Source: Paenibacillus nuruki (GTDB taxonomy: Bacteria > Bacillota > Bacilli > Paenibacillales > Paenibacillaceae). From it: a stretch of 64,000 nucleotides of DNA. This document shows positions 26,267 through 36,022 of the stretch, one piece after another; positions within the stretch are counted from its first letter, which is position 1; each line of letters begins with the position of its first letter. Under the pieces are notes generated by a model. It did no database searches, was not told the DNA's origin, and saw only the letters and a list, made by a program, of their open reading frames with translations. Location of the stretch: NCBI RefSeq assembly GCF_001721045.1, contig NZ_MDER01000086.1:405856-469855 (forward strand). Reading direction: 5' to 3'. The position numbers were made by a program, and so were the translations under genes.

Positions 26267-29200
26267 CTTCGGTTAACGCTGTTAAGGCGGGTTGATCATT
26301 GCCAGCTTGGATCACTTCGTCGATTAAATGCTTTTTGGTCTGCTGTAATTCATACATCTTATCTTCGACTGTACCTTGCGCGATTAAGCGAATGACCTGC
26401 ACTGTATTTTGCTGACCCATTCGGTGTGCACGATCGGCGGCTTGTTCTTCTACCGCCGGATTCCACCATAGATCATATAGAATCACCGTATCGGCTCCTG
26501 TCAGATTCAGCCCTGTGCCTCCTGCTTTGAGCGAAATCAAAAAGATATCTCGCTCTCCTTCATTGTACCGATTGCAGAGTTCTACACGTTCCGCTACAGG
26601 TGTACTTCCGTCCAGATTAAAATAAGGAACTTGAGCTTGCTGAAGCTCCCGACCGATAATCCCTAACATCTCGGTAAACTGAGAAAAGATCAATAATCGC
26701 TTACCTGCATCCAGACTTTCTTCCACAATCTCTAACAGCTGTTCCAGCTTGGCTGACCCACCTTGATACTGTTGGATAAATAGCGCCGGATGACAACACA
26801 ACTGACGTAGACGGGTAAGTCCGGCTAGAATTTTGATTTTATTTTGCGGAACTGCTTTGTCATTTAGATGTTTCAGTGCATCTTGTTGTAGCCTAGCTAG
26901 ATAGGCGGCATATAGTTTTTTCTGTTCTGGTAAAAGTTCAGACACCAGCATATGCTCCTGCTTATCCGGTAATTCTTTCAGCACATCTTTTTTCAATCGT
27001 CGTAATACAAAAGGACGGATGCGCTTCGCAACTACTTCTTTGGAGAGATCAGCAAATGACTTTTTATCGCCTAGCAACTGCGGGAATACCACATGCATAA
27101 TCGCCCATAATTCGTAGATCGAATTTTCAATCGGTGTGCCTGTTAATGCAAAGCGATACTGAGCTTGAATCTGCTTCACTGCTCGCGCCACTTGCGTGAG
27201 ATCGTTTTTGAATGTCTGCGCTTCATCCAAGATCAACGTGTGAAAAGAAGAATGGTGCGCTTGTTCTAGATCACGACGCAGTAATGGATACGATGTGATA
27301 ATCACATCAACTACAGGTTGATCACTGGTCTGAGGGTTTAGCGATTGATACCACCGCCGATTACGTTCCGTTTTGGTACCATCGATCAGACAAATATTCA
27401 TTTCGGGCGCAAACCGCCGAATCTCATGTTGCCAGTTGTACATCAGCGAAGCCGGAGTGACAATCAATGCAGGCTTGCCACTTTGCCGAATATCCGATAA
27501 GACTGAAGCTAGAAAAGTAATACTTTGTAACGTCTTCCCAAGCCCCATATCATCCGCCAGAATACCACCGAATCCATAATGAGCCAGTGTTCTCATCCAC
27601 TGATAACCATACTGCTGATAATCTCGCAAAATAGGGATCAAATGCGTAGGTACAGCTTCTTCCCGTAGATCTGGATTACGCATATTTTCCAATAATAATC
27701 GCAAAGATTTGCCAAACTGCACACTTTCATCTTGCGATTCTTGATCCAACCCTGCTAACCCTTGCATCAGTGGCATACGCATCTTCAACTGTCCGGTCTG
27801 TTCTTCACTGGACTCAAGGTCGATCAGATACTGATCCATTGGCATCGACTTCGCCATACCCGTTTGCTGAATAAAAGCGATAATTTTGCGAAATTCTTGT
27901 TGTTCCAAAGGTAACAGTGAGCCATTAGGTAATCGATGGTAGCGTCGTTGTTCTTTTAAGGAGTTCAACACTTCAATAATCTGAGATTCTGCTATCCCAT
28001 CTAACTCTAGAGTCAGTTCTAGCCAATCATGACGAGGATCGGTATTTACTTTTAATTTGGGTGCAGACAAAGGATTGTATAATTTGGCTTTGACGGCTGA
28101 TGTAGCATAGACTTCGACCCACTTTTCTAAACGGGGCAACAGATGATAAAGAAACTCATATTCAGCGTCTTCATCGGTCAAAAAGTACCCGCCTTCTGTC
28201 TGTACAAAAGAACCTTCATCTAGCAACATCATAATCTCTTCTTCTTGCTTCCCATCTCGTAACAAAATCTGCCCTTCAGGCAATTGCGTTCCTTGCATAT
28301 CCAGTGGATTGATCGTGACTTGTCCGTATTGGAATTCTAAGCCTGCTAATAAACGATCACGTACACGATCTAGATACAATCGTGCTTGAAGCGGTGTGCG
28401 TACAATATATTCGGAGACTGCACGGGTCATATGAACTTGACCTAATGTCATTAAACCGGGAATCACTTGCTCGATAAAAGGTTCTAATTGTTCTTCAGGG
28501 ATCGTCATTGTCTGGTGTGTTCGATATTGTGGTGAAGCTTGCAATACCGATTGAAGCTCACTCAGACGCTGACACTCGTTTTCAGGCACATGAATAATTT
28601 GACTATAAGAGATTACCGTTTCATACCATTCCATGACAATAAGGTGTTCTAGACCTTCTACATGCAGTTCATAACGAGGTGGTGCACTTAACGACTGCGA
28701 AGAGTTGATTGAATCGGCTGATAATGGTTCATGACGATCCAGTTGAAATTGAATCGGCAATGCTTCTTCACTGGATACGACCGCTCCCCATTGCTGACCT
28801 GTATGTTCCAATACGGTAGAAGAAGCTTGAGACAATTCTTTCAATATCTCCTGCCAGTGTGATGCGGGAATTAATAACAGACGAGGATTTTGCCTTGCTA
28901 CAACACCCTGTGATTCCCAGCTTCCGTATTGCTGTTCTTCTTGCATAATATCCAGTAGATGCTGAATAAGACGGTCATCTGTACGGGTAAAGCTATGCAA
29001 TTCAGGATCATACGTAAATGCTTTGGAAAAATAATAACTTTCCCGGCGCTTCACATGTTCCAAAAATTCGATAAACTGTTGCACAATGTACAGACGTTTG
29101 GGTCCTATTTTCATTTCTATTCCAATACGATATTGTCGATTACCATAAGCAATTGGCTTACAGATCCATTCCACTTGAAGAGTCGTGCGCGTCTCAAAGT

Positions 29201-29690
29201 AGGCTCGACTGCCACTAGGACGCTGTTTTTTGTCAGCAAATAAAGATAACAAATGCTGTGTTAATTGCGCGGCATCCGCGTGCTGTTGCTGTATAAGCTG
29301 TTCTGCTTCCTGCTGATGGTCTATCTCTTGTTGTAGTTCGATCGATAACCCTTGTGGCTTCACCGCTGACTCTATTAAGATCGGCACAATCCCTTGCTGA
29401 TGCGCATAATAGATATGGATCAATACAGCCGCTATATGCTGACAATAATGATCGTAAGAGGATAAAGAAGGACAAGTACACTGAGCATACACTTCCCCTT
29501 CTTCATCTATATTTAAAGAAACCTGCTCGGTCAGTTTCGCTCGAATATGTACAATGGCTTGGTACACAGAAGATGATTGATCATACTGAATAAAGGATAC
29601 TTTACCATTACGGTAATACGATTTCCCTTTAGCAAAAGCAGTTTTTCCACACCATAATTCGATAGTTGGCAAATGAAGTTCGGTACTCAC
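26238..29690 (-). CDS. SWIM zinc finger-containing SNF2/Rad54-type helicase
   Basis: A 1,150-residue DNA-dependent ATPase likely used in DNA repair or nucleoprotein remodelling. The N-terminal SWIM finger is QCTCPSLSSYDHYCQH (C-x-C-x(n)-C-x-H, about residues 70-86). A long middle region precedes the two RecA-like domains (about 690-1150): DDMGLGKTLQSITF (Walker A), LDEAQTFKN (motif II), LTGTPIENSIYELW, and the C-terminal SLKAGGTGLNLTGAD and ADRAHRMGQ. The start is GTG at 29690 with GGAGG eight bases upstream. It is a separate paralogue of the SNF2 protein at 47407, in which the SWIM finger is not fused. Confidence 0.9.
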   Translation of the reverse strand: MSTELHLPTIELWCGKTAFAKGKSYYRNGKVSFIQYDQSSSVYQAIVHIRAKLTEQVSLNIDEEGEVYAQCTCPSLSSYDHYCQHIAAVLIHIYYAHQQGIVPILIESAVKPQGLSIELQQEIDHQQEAEQLIQQQHADAAQLTQHLLSLFADKKQRPSGSRAYFETRTTLQVEWICKPIAYGNRQYRIGIEMKIGPKRLYIVQQFIEFLEHVKRRESYYFSKAFTYDPELHSFTRTDDRLIQHLLDIMQEEQQYGSWESQGVVARQNPRLLLIPASHWQEILKELSQASSTVLEHTGQQWGAVVSSEEALPIQFQLDRHEPLSADSINSSQSLSAPPRYELHVEGLEHLIVMEWYETVISYSQIIHVPENECQRLSELQSVLQASPQYRTHQTMTIPEEQLEPFIEQVIPGLMTLGQVHMTRAVSEYIVRTPLQARLYLDRVRDRLLAGLEFQYGQVTINPLDMQGTQLPEGQILLRDGKQEEEIMMLLDEGSFVQTEGGYFLTDEDAEYEFLYHLLPRLEKWVEVYATSAVKAKLYNPLSAPKLKVNTDPRHDWLELTLELDGIAESQIIEVLNSLKEQRRYHRLPNGSLLPLEQQEFRKIIAFIQQTGMAKSMPMDQYLIDLESSEEQTGQLKMRMPLMQGLAGLDQESQDESVQFGKSLRLLLENMRNPDLREEAVPTHLIPILRDYQQYGYQWMRTLAHYGFGGILADDMGLGKTLQSITFLASVLSDIRQSGKPALIVTPASLMYNWQHEIRRFAPEMNICLIDGTKTERNRRWYQSLNPQTSDQPVVDVIITSYPLLRRDLEQAHHSSFHTLILDEAQTFKNDLTQVARAVKQIQAQYRFALTGTPIENSIYELWAIMHVVFPQLLGDKKSFADLSKEVVAKRIRPFVLRRLKKDVLKELPDKQEHMLVSELLPEQKKLYAAYLARLQQDALKHLNDKAVPQNKIKILAGLTRLRQLCCHPALFIQQYQGGSAKLEQLLEIVEESLDAGKRLLIFSQFTEMLGIIGRELQQAQVPYFNLDGSTPVAERVELCNRYNEGERDIFLISLKAGGTGLNLTGADTVILYDLWWNPAVEEQAADRAHRMGQQNTVQVIRLIAQGTVEDKMYELQQTKKHLIDEVIQAGNDQPALTALTEEEIRQILMI

Positions 29691-29826
29691 GTTGGCATCC
29701 TCCTTGCTGAAAGTAGTTCAGGTCTATCGTTGTTATTTCTATAGTATACCGTAAGCGCTTAGTAGTATAAGAGCGCTCCTGTCCAATCAAAAGTCATTTT
29801 TACATAGCACAATCAGTTATGTTTTT

Positions 29827-30375
29827 TTATAAATGAGCAGTAATAATCTGCACAGTATCGCCTTGAGCAATCCTACCTTCTCGTTCTACCGAACAGACAA
29901 TACCTCTTGCTTTGCGGGCAGCAGGTACAAATTTGGAACGTAACTTGGGAATATCATATACCTCTTCAATCACTTTACCCGGAAAAATACATGGTAGATT
30001 CTCCCCTTCACAGATTAGACCTGTACCATCAGGGAAAATTAATCGTGCTCCTGCTGGCAAATGGGTCAACTGATCGAAGCCACGGATCATCAGATTGGCT
30101 CCTAACCACTCGGGTTTTATTTCTGGTAATTTCATACGTATCGCAATCTGTTCACAATCTTCATAAGATACAATACTAATCTGTCTACGATTAGCAATCA
30201 TTGTGCCTTTTTTATATATTTTCTGTCTGGAATCGGCAGGACGTAACAATCCATAATGGCGATCTCCCGGAATACCTGCCAGTTCAACAGCGATCGAAGG
30301 TAATTCTCTAGTGATAAAGCTTTTAGGCGTATCTGCTATTAAGACTTGTTGTACTGTGATAATCTGCTCGGTCAT
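29827..30375 (-). CDS. MOSC domain protein
   Basis: A 182-residue protein of the molybdenum cofactor sulfurase C-terminal (MOSC) family, related to YiiM/YuaD. Typical segments are GIPGDRHYGLLRPADSR, LGANLMIRGFD and a conserved Cys in ARGIVCSVEREG; further Cys residues in LICEGENLPC could bind metal or sulfur. Family members bind molybdenum cofactor and reduce N-hydroxylated compounds. AAAGGAG lies seven bases upstream. It stands between the helicase and a membrane-protein gene with no molybdenum genes nearby. Confidence 0.82.
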   Translation of the reverse strand: MTEQIITVQQVLIADTPKSFITRELPSIAVELAGIPGDRHYGLLRPADSRQKIYKKGTMIANRRQISIVSYEDCEQIAIRMKLPEIKPEWLGANLMIRGFDQLTHLPAGARLIFPDGTGLICEGENLPCIFPGKVIEEVYDIPKLRSKFVPAARKARGIVCSVEREGRIAQGDTVQIITAHL

Positions 30376-30456
30376 AGTTGTTCTCCTTTAAGTAGATCAT
30401 GTCATGCGATCTTTGTTGTATATACAATGTGAATATCATAGAGGAAATACACCTAA

Positions 30457-30487
30457 AAAAGAAGCCCTTCAACGATGAAGGACTTCT
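30457..30487 (-). terminator. Intrinsic terminator of the membrane protein gene
   Basis: On the minus strand AAGAAGTCCTTCA pairs with TGAAGGGCTTCTT around TCGT and is followed by a T run. Confidence 0.75.
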
Positions 30488-30500
30488 TTATAGGGATCAT

Positions 30501-31121
30501 TTAAGACATTGATTGTTGTAGATGCTTCATATGAACTGCTGATCTACGGCGATAAAGTATCGTTGCTCCAATCGCTACACCGATAAAGCTATAAGATACG
30601 ATACTGGATAAGGCAAGCACCTGCATGACACTGAGTTCGTTGACCATGACTATTTTAGTACAAGCTTCTAGCACCAGAAGAACTCCCCAGATCAACGTTA
30701 TATTTCGAATGACTTTGCGAAAATAAGCATATTCCCATTTTTGTTCGAAATGAGTAATAGTCGCAAAACGACTAGCGATATAATAAATAAGCGGTTTGCC
30801 TGCACATAATGAACCTAGAAAGACGATACCTACCACACCTGTAATCATCGACTCTCGCAAAAGAAGAATCTTCTCACTGCCACCCAACAAGATCATCACA
30901 AAGGAAAGAATAAAGGTCATTAACATTAAACCTCCAAACACATCGAGTGTTCGGTGCTTAGCAAAATGAAAGATATTATCCACTAAAGGAATCAAGGTCG
31001 CAATCGACAACGCAGCCAAACCTCCTACATACGGGGAAAGCCACACATATACGCCCCACGGAATTAAACCGTTAATAACAAGTGTGAATATAATATAACT
31101 GCGCGATGACATATTAAGCAT
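30501..31121 (-). CDS. Multi-pass membrane protein (VC0807-like)
   Basis: A 206-residue integral membrane protein with about six predicted helices (IIFTLVINGLIPWGVYVWL, AALSIATLIPLVDNIF, FGGLMLMTFILSFVMILLGG, and others). The pattern of a family starting with a short loop and P-L-V-D/x-x-x-x-K resembles the VC0807 or septation-protein-A-like group; its function is not known. The start at 31121 has GAGGAG upstream; a longer frame to 31220 lacks one. It ends before a good terminator and is monocistronic. Confidence 0.65.
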   Translation of the reverse strand: MLNMSSRSYIIFTLVINGLIPWGVYVWLSPYVGGLAALSIATLIPLVDNIFHFAKHRTLDVFGGLMLMTFILSFVMILLGGSEKILLLRESMITGVVGIVFLGSLCAGKPLIYYIASRFATITHFEQKWEYAYFRKVIRNITLIWGVLLVLEACTKIVMVNELSVMQVLALSSIVSYSFIGVAIGATILYRRRSAVHMKHLQQSMS

Positions 31122-31270
31122 GATTACCACTCCTCTGATCATATGATGTTGAGTTGTACAGATGATATTCCGGTCTGTTCTACGCTTCATCTCTTCATTA
31201 AATCTTAGCATGATTGCCAAAAAATAAACTCTATCGCACGGTTAGTTTTGACGTATACCTCTAGATAGAC

Positions 31271-31320
31271 AAAAAAGACTTTCCTGATCCAGAACATGTG
31301 CGTTCGGATAGGAAAGTCTT
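31271..31320 (-). terminator. Intrinsic terminator of lacZ
   Basis: Minus-strand AAGACTTTCCTATCC pairs with GGATCAGGAAAGTCTT around a 15-base loop and is followed by TTTTTT. Confidence 0.85.
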
Positions 31321-31339
31321 GTGATTATACTCTATTCAT

Positions 31340-34300
31340 TTATACCAGTGGATGAATTGTAAATTCAAAGGCTAACGGTTGATCCGCAGGAATCTGATAC
31401 TCATCTAATACAGGAGCACCCCAGCTATCATCACCACCTACACCCATTTGCTTACCAGCGACTGTAACGACTGTGTAATACACATTTGGCAATTCATATT
31501 GATGGTATGCACTTTCTAATTCAAACGCCGTATACGGTGAAATATTACATTCTACCGGTGCAGTTGATGGCGCTGTAATTCGAATACCCTGTTTGCGTTG
31601 ATCGGTAATATCTACACGACGCACACCCGTACGGTTACCCGATTCTTGTGGAACAACATAACCGGATACATTATCTGATGCTTGATTCTGGAAATGAGTT
31701 AAGCGAGCTCCAAAAGCACGGTCACTGTAATTCTCATCCGGTCCCATAGCATACCAGTCTAATTGATCATAATCTGCCGGTACTTTAAACGATAATGCAA
31801 AGATCGGTAGATTCGCAAGTCCTGTAGCACCATTGTATGTGGATTGTACTTTAACACTTCCATCTCCATATACGGTGTATGTTGTCGTTACTTTCAAATC
31901 CGCATGAATACTGAATCCATAATGGAAAGTTACCGTCACATGATCGGCTTGCTCATTCACATCAATACCTACGCATTGGCGAGCAAGACTAGCTGCGAAC
32001 CAGTTGCCTGCATGGAATCCTCTAGCTGTTCCTTTATCGTTATCTGTTGTTGCACGCCAGAACAACGGTGCTGGTGGTGTAGAGATCATTTCACGTTGAC
32101 CGTAACGTAGAGAAGTTAAGCTACCTGCTCCTTTAGAAAACATCACGCTAAATCCTGTACCGTGTACACCGATATTCACATCACCATGTGCTACTCGTAA
32201 TGTACCTGTAGGCAAGACGGCTACTTCTTGTGGTTCCACGTGGAAAATATGTTGTCCAAATGCGATTTCATACCCAGCATCTGCCCATAATTCAGCTTCT
32301 TTCAATACAAGAGATGCATGAATCACATATTCGCCTGAAGCTGTATGCGTATCTGGCAATACCCATTCAATACGTGCTTGGGATTGAGCATCCACTTGAA
32401 CTGGCATTGTATGGCTGTACACTTCTACACCTTCATGGTGCAAGCTGTAGACAAGGTTATACGCATCTGTACCTACAAATACATTTTCGTTCACAATTGT
32501 AATCGCACTTGGATCAGGTAAAAGCTTGATATTTTGGTAAAGGAATTTAACTTCTTGCATTTTAGGTGAAACTTTACGATCTGCGTAGACGATACCATCG
32601 GTACAGAAGTTATAGTCTGTAGCACGATCATCATAATCGCCACCAAATGCTAAATATTCTTTACCATAGCGATCTTCTTTCATCACCGCTTGATCGATAT
32701 AATCCCAGATAAACCCACCTTGATACATTTCGTATTTCTGTTCCAAATCCGTATATTTAGACATGCCACCGACCGAGTTACCCATAGCGTGCATATACTC
32801 GCAACTGATATACGGCTTTTGTGGATTGTTATTCAAGTATTCTTCAACATCGGCTACTTTAGCATACATCCGGCTTTCCATATCACTGGTTGCATCATAA
32901 TCACGGTTGTGGAATACACCTTCATAATGAACAAGACGTGTAGGATCTGTTTCACGGAAGTAATTAGATACATTCAAAATGACTTCTCCTGCATAGGCTT
33001 CGTTACCACAAGACCAGATCAGAATCGAAGGGTGGTTTTTATCGCGTTCCACCATCGAGATCGCACGATCCATTACGATATCTTGCCACTCTGGCAAATT
33101 ACCAGGAACATTCCAAGACGGCTCAACAGCACCCATCTTCTGCCATGAACCATGACTTTCTAGATTCATCTCGTCGATCACATACAGACCATACTCATCA
33201 CATAGCTCATACCAGAGCGTCTGGTTAGGATAATGTGAAGTACGTACAGCATTCATATTATTTTGCTTGATCGTGCGCACATCCCACAACATATCTTCTG
33301 CTGTAATCGCACGTCCTGTACGAGCATTGAATTCATGACGATTTACACCTTTGAACACAATACGCTTACCGTTTAAGCACATGACTTTGTTGATCATTTC
33401 AAAGCGGCGGAAGCCTGATTTTTGCGGAATCACTTCTACCAAGTTACCTGCTTCATCATAGATAGAAATCAATAACGTATACAGATAAGGATGTTCTGCA
33501 CTCCATGTATGTACACTATCGATCGTTGTTGTAAGGTTGGCTTTGCCATCTACAAATTGTGCTTCCAGTGAAGTTACATTTGTACCGGTAGCATCTTGTA
33601 CTTCAATAATCGCTTTCGCTCCAACGGTCTGCTCTAACGTTAATTGTACCGACAACTGACCTTGCGTATAAGCATCATCTAATCCAGCATTCACATGCAG
33701 ATCACGTACATGTACAGAAGGTACAGTATACAAATACACATCACGGAAAATACCGGAGAAGCGCCAGAAATCCTGATCTTCTAACCAAGAACCAGTACTG
33801 CGTTGGTAGACTTCTACTGCTAATTTATTTTCACCCGCTTGTAGATAAGGTGTAAGATCAAAGTCTGCTGGCGTAAAGCTATCTTCGCTATATCCCACAA
33901 ATTGTCCGTTTAACCATACGTAAAATGCAGACTCAACACCTTGAAATGAAATATAAACAGGTGACTTGTCTCCTGAAGAGCGCTCTAGCAAATGTTGAGG
34001 TACTGTAAAGTACTTCACATAACTGCCTACAGGATTAGACTGTGTGGAAAGGCTATTTTCAACGGTAGCCGTCTCAGAAGTGAATAATGGACGCAGATCT
34101 TCGTGACCATCCCACGGGTACATCGTATTTACATATTGCATTTGTCCATACCCTTGTAACTGGATATGACCGGGAACTGTAATATCTCCCCAACCGTCAC
34201 AAGCAAAGTCTGTTTCTTGAAATCCTTGTGGACGAGTACTTGGATTCGTTGCATAGTTGAATTTCCAATTTCCATTTAAAGAAGAACGAAGCTTCATCTC

Positions 34301-34423
34301 GCCACGTTTCTGTGCTTCTTCTAACGTTGCATAATATTTATGATCTGAGTACGCTTTCAAGCGATTTACAGCAAATACACTGACATCTGTTAACCAGTCT
34401 AAACTAGGCTTTTGTTGGTTCAT
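31340..34423 (-). CDS. lacZ: Beta-galactosidase, glycoside hydrolase family 2 (LacZ type)
   Basis: Cytoplasmic beta-galactosidase of 1,027 residues, the usual LacZ length. Five-domain order is visible: sugar-binding domain (GNWKFNYATNPSTRPQGF), Ig-like domain, TIM barrel with FKGVNRHEFNARTGRA, acid/base Glu in ILIWSCGNEAYAG and nucleophile Glu in YISCEYMHAMGNS, then a second Ig-like domain and the C-terminal beta-sandwich. The ATG at 34423 is seven bases after GGGGGT; ATG 34429 overlaps that site. It is the last gene of the sugar importer locus but is separated from the permeases by a 768-base gap with two large palindromic elements, so it may be expressed separately. Confidence 0.93.
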   Translation of the reverse strand: MNQQKPSLDWLTDVSVFAVNRLKAYSDHKYYATLEEAQKRGEMKLRSSLNGNWKFNYATNPSTRPQGFQETDFACDGWGDITVPGHIQLQGYGQMQYVNTMYPWDGHEDLRPLFTSETATVENSLSTQSNPVGSYVKYFTVPQHLLERSSGDKSPVYISFQGVESAFYVWLNGQFVGYSEDSFTPADFDLTPYLQAGENKLAVEVYQRSTGSWLEDQDFWRFSGIFRDVYLYTVPSVHVRDLHVNAGLDDAYTQGQLSVQLTLEQTVGAKAIIEVQDATGTNVTSLEAQFVDGKANLTTTIDSVHTWSAEHPYLYTLLISIYDEAGNLVEVIPQKSGFRRFEMINKVMCLNGKRIVFKGVNRHEFNARTGRAITAEDMLWDVRTIKQNNMNAVRTSHYPNQTLWYELCDEYGLYVIDEMNLESHGSWQKMGAVEPSWNVPGNLPEWQDIVMDRAISMVERDKNHPSILIWSCGNEAYAGEVILNVSNYFRETDPTRLVHYEGVFHNRDYDATSDMESRMYAKVADVEEYLNNNPQKPYISCEYMHAMGNSVGGMSKYTDLEQKYEMYQGGFIWDYIDQAVMKEDRYGKEYLAFGGDYDDRATDYNFCTDGIVYADRKVSPKMQEVKFLYQNIKLLPDPSAITIVNENVFVGTDAYNLVYSLHHEGVEVYSHTMPVQVDAQSQARIEWVLPDTHTASGEYVIHASLVLKEAELWADAGYEIAFGQHIFHVEPQEVAVLPTGTLRVAHGDVNIGVHGTGFSVMFSKGAGSLTSLRYGQREMISTPPAPLFWRATTDNDKGTARGFHAGNWFAASLARQCVGIDVNEQADHVTVTFHYGFSIHADLKVTTTYTVYGDGSVKVQSTYNGATGLANLPIFALSFKVPADYDQLDWYAMGPDENYSDRAFGARLTHFQNQASDNVSGYVVPQESGNRTGVRRVDITDQRKQGIRITAPSTAPVECNISPYTAFELESAYHQYELPNVYYTVVTVAGKQMGVGGDDSWGAPVLDEYQIPADQPLAFEFTIHPLV

Positions 34424-34460
34424 GTCCATACCCCCGACTTTTCTTTGTTTTAGAGTGACT

Positions 34461-34582
34461 AGCGCTGCGGGGAAGGGTTATTCTTGCCGTCGCTGGTAAG
34501 ACTGGGATGTCTTGATTGGACCACTGAGTGGTCGATATCCTTGTCTTAAAGGCGACTTTCAGAATAACCATTCCCCTCCGCT
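34461..34582. repeat. Structured intergenic element A (122-bp, three-tier imperfect palindrome)
   Basis: Outer arms GGGGAA..GGTTATTCT and AGAATAACC..TTCCCC, middle arms GTCGC..TAAGAC and GTCTTA..GCGAC, inner stem GACCACT/AGTGGTC. Unpaired or partly paired blocks CTTGCCGTCGCTGGTAA and TTAAAGGCGACTTTCAG recur in element B in the opposite orientation. Confidence 0.75.
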
Positions 34583-35017
34583 AGAGGTAACTGCTACTCC
34601 ATTTGAATGCGTCTCCGCAGAAAGATTACACCTTACATCGTCCTTTAGAGTACATTATCATTTTGAAGTACATTGTCGCTTTGGAATTTTGATCTCGTAT
34701 GCGCTTTGGCTATATGGTTTCTTCATTACATAAATAATGATATTTAGTCTCGCTTTAGCATCGATATCACAATGCCTTTGATCTCAAACTAGTTCATTTC
34801 AAGCTACTCCCAAAATCGAATAAGCTTAAAGCACTACTAAATCGGAACCTTAAAATCTTATCAAACCCTAATTCTTAAAATCTCTACGTTCTAAATTCTA
34901 GATTTTAAACCAAAATTATAAGTCCTAAATTCTCAAACCTAAAAATTCAAATCTCTTATTCCTACCCTGCCCACCTACTCGAAGTAAAACTAAATCTCTT
35001 TTTTGTGGACATGGCAA
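34583..35017. other. Non-coding, G-poor spacer between elements A and B
   Basis: No credible gene. From about 34,780 to 34,990 the plus strand is almost free of G and built from degenerate CTAAATTCT/TTAAAATC-like words. It may be decayed repeat sequence or an unstructured leader for lacZ. Confidence 0.5.
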
Positions 35018-35180
35018 AGTGGCTGTGATGCGGCAGAGCGGAGTCTAAGGAAATTGTCCTGAACGTCGCCTTTAAAGATAAATGCGACTGCTTGGCAGTC
35101 ATTCAAAGCACTTATCTTTACCAGCGGCGGCAAGGACAATTCCTTAGACGAAGCGGTCCCCATCAACAACCACAGCCACT
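35018..35180. repeat. Structured intergenic element B (163-bp, multi-tier imperfect palindrome)
   Basis: Outer arms AGTGGCTGTG (35018-35027) and CACAGCCACT (35171-35180); second arms GTCTAAGGAA..TTGTCCT and AGGACAATTCCTTAGAC; third arms around AAAGATAA and TTATCTTT; inner stem GACTGC/GCAGTC. Read on the minus strand it shares CTTGCCGCCGCTGGTAA and TTAAAGGCGACGTTCAG with element A. It directly follows the permease gene stop. Confidence 0.75.
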
Positions 35181-35197
35181 CTCCACAACTCGGAGAT

Positions 35198-36022
35198 TTA
35201 TTTTACCGATCCAACCATTCCTGCTACGAAGTGCTTCTGCATAACGAAGAAGACGATAGCTGTAGGTAATGTAGAGAACACGATAGCGATCATGATCATA
35301 CCGAAATCTGGTGCATAACTGGATCCCATGTTAGAAATAAGCAACGGAATCGTTTGATTTTCTGGCGATTGTAAAACAACCAAAGGCCATAGGTAGTTAT
35401 TCCAGCTCGACATAAATGTAATAATTGCTGCTGCTGCATAACTTGTTTTCATTGTTGGCATGTATACACGGAAGAACAATCCCAATTCGGTTAATCCATC
35501 CATACGACCTGCTTCAAGCAAGTCTTTCGGGAACATTTTGGTACTTTGACGGAAGAAGAAAATAAGGAATGCTGTAGTAACGGTTGGAATCACAACTGAT
35601 GCTAATGTATCGATTCCAATCACTGGTACCACATTACTGATTTTACCGAACATACGATATAACGGAACCATCATCGCTGCAAAAGGAATCATCATCGACA
35701 ATAGTAAAATGTTAAATACGATATCTTTTGCTTTACTGCGATAGACTTCAAATCCATAACCTGCAAGCGAAGCGATTAACAATGCCAAAATCGTTGTACT
35801 GATCGAAATTTTAGCAGAGTTGCCTAATGCGCCTATAATATCTACAGAACTCGTTAATTTTTGGAAGTTTTCGATCAAATGAGAACCGGGAAGCAATCGA
35901 CCCTGTGTAACGTCTACCGAAAGGTTAGTTGCGCTGACGAGCATCCAGAAAAACGGGAAAATCGAAATAAATGCAGCGATACTCAAGAAAATATAAGTGA
36001 AAAACGTTTTGGATTTATTCAT
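35198..36022 (-). CDS. Carbohydrate ABC transporter permease (MalG type)
   Basis: Second membrane subunit of the sugar importer, 274 residues with six helices. It begins MNKSKTFFTYIFLSIAAFIS and carries the cytoplasmic EAA loop LEAGRMDGLTELGLFFRVYMP that contacts the ATPase. The start at 36022 has AGGTGAT upstream and lies inside the end of the preceding permease gene (8-base overlap), showing translational coupling. As in many Paenibacillus and Bacillus sugar importers no ATPase gene is present; a shared MsmX-like ATPase would be needed. Neighbouring lacZ suggests lactose or other galactosides. Confidence 0.92.
   Translation of the reverse strand: MNKSKTFFTYIFLSIAAFISIFPFFWMLVSATNLSVDVTQGRLLPGSHLIENFQKLTSSVDIIGALGNSAKISISTTILALLIASLAGYGFEVYRSKAKDIVFNILLLSMMIPFAAMMVPLYRMFGKISNVVPVIGIDTLASVVIPTVTTAFLIFFFRQSTKMFPKDLLEAGRMDGLTELGLFFRVYMPTMKTSYAAAAIITFMSSWNNYLWPLVVLQSPENQTIPLLISNMGSSYAPDFGMIMIAIVFSTLPTAIVFFVMQKHFVAGMVGSVK

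Noticed and set aside
32690..33148. Open frame of 152 codons antisense to lacZ
   Set aside because: It lies fully inside lacZ on the other strand, has no ribosome binding site, and its composition mirrors the lacZ codons.
34512..34733. 73-codon frame in the lacZ upstream gap
   Set aside because: It starts inside structured element A and has no ribosome binding site.
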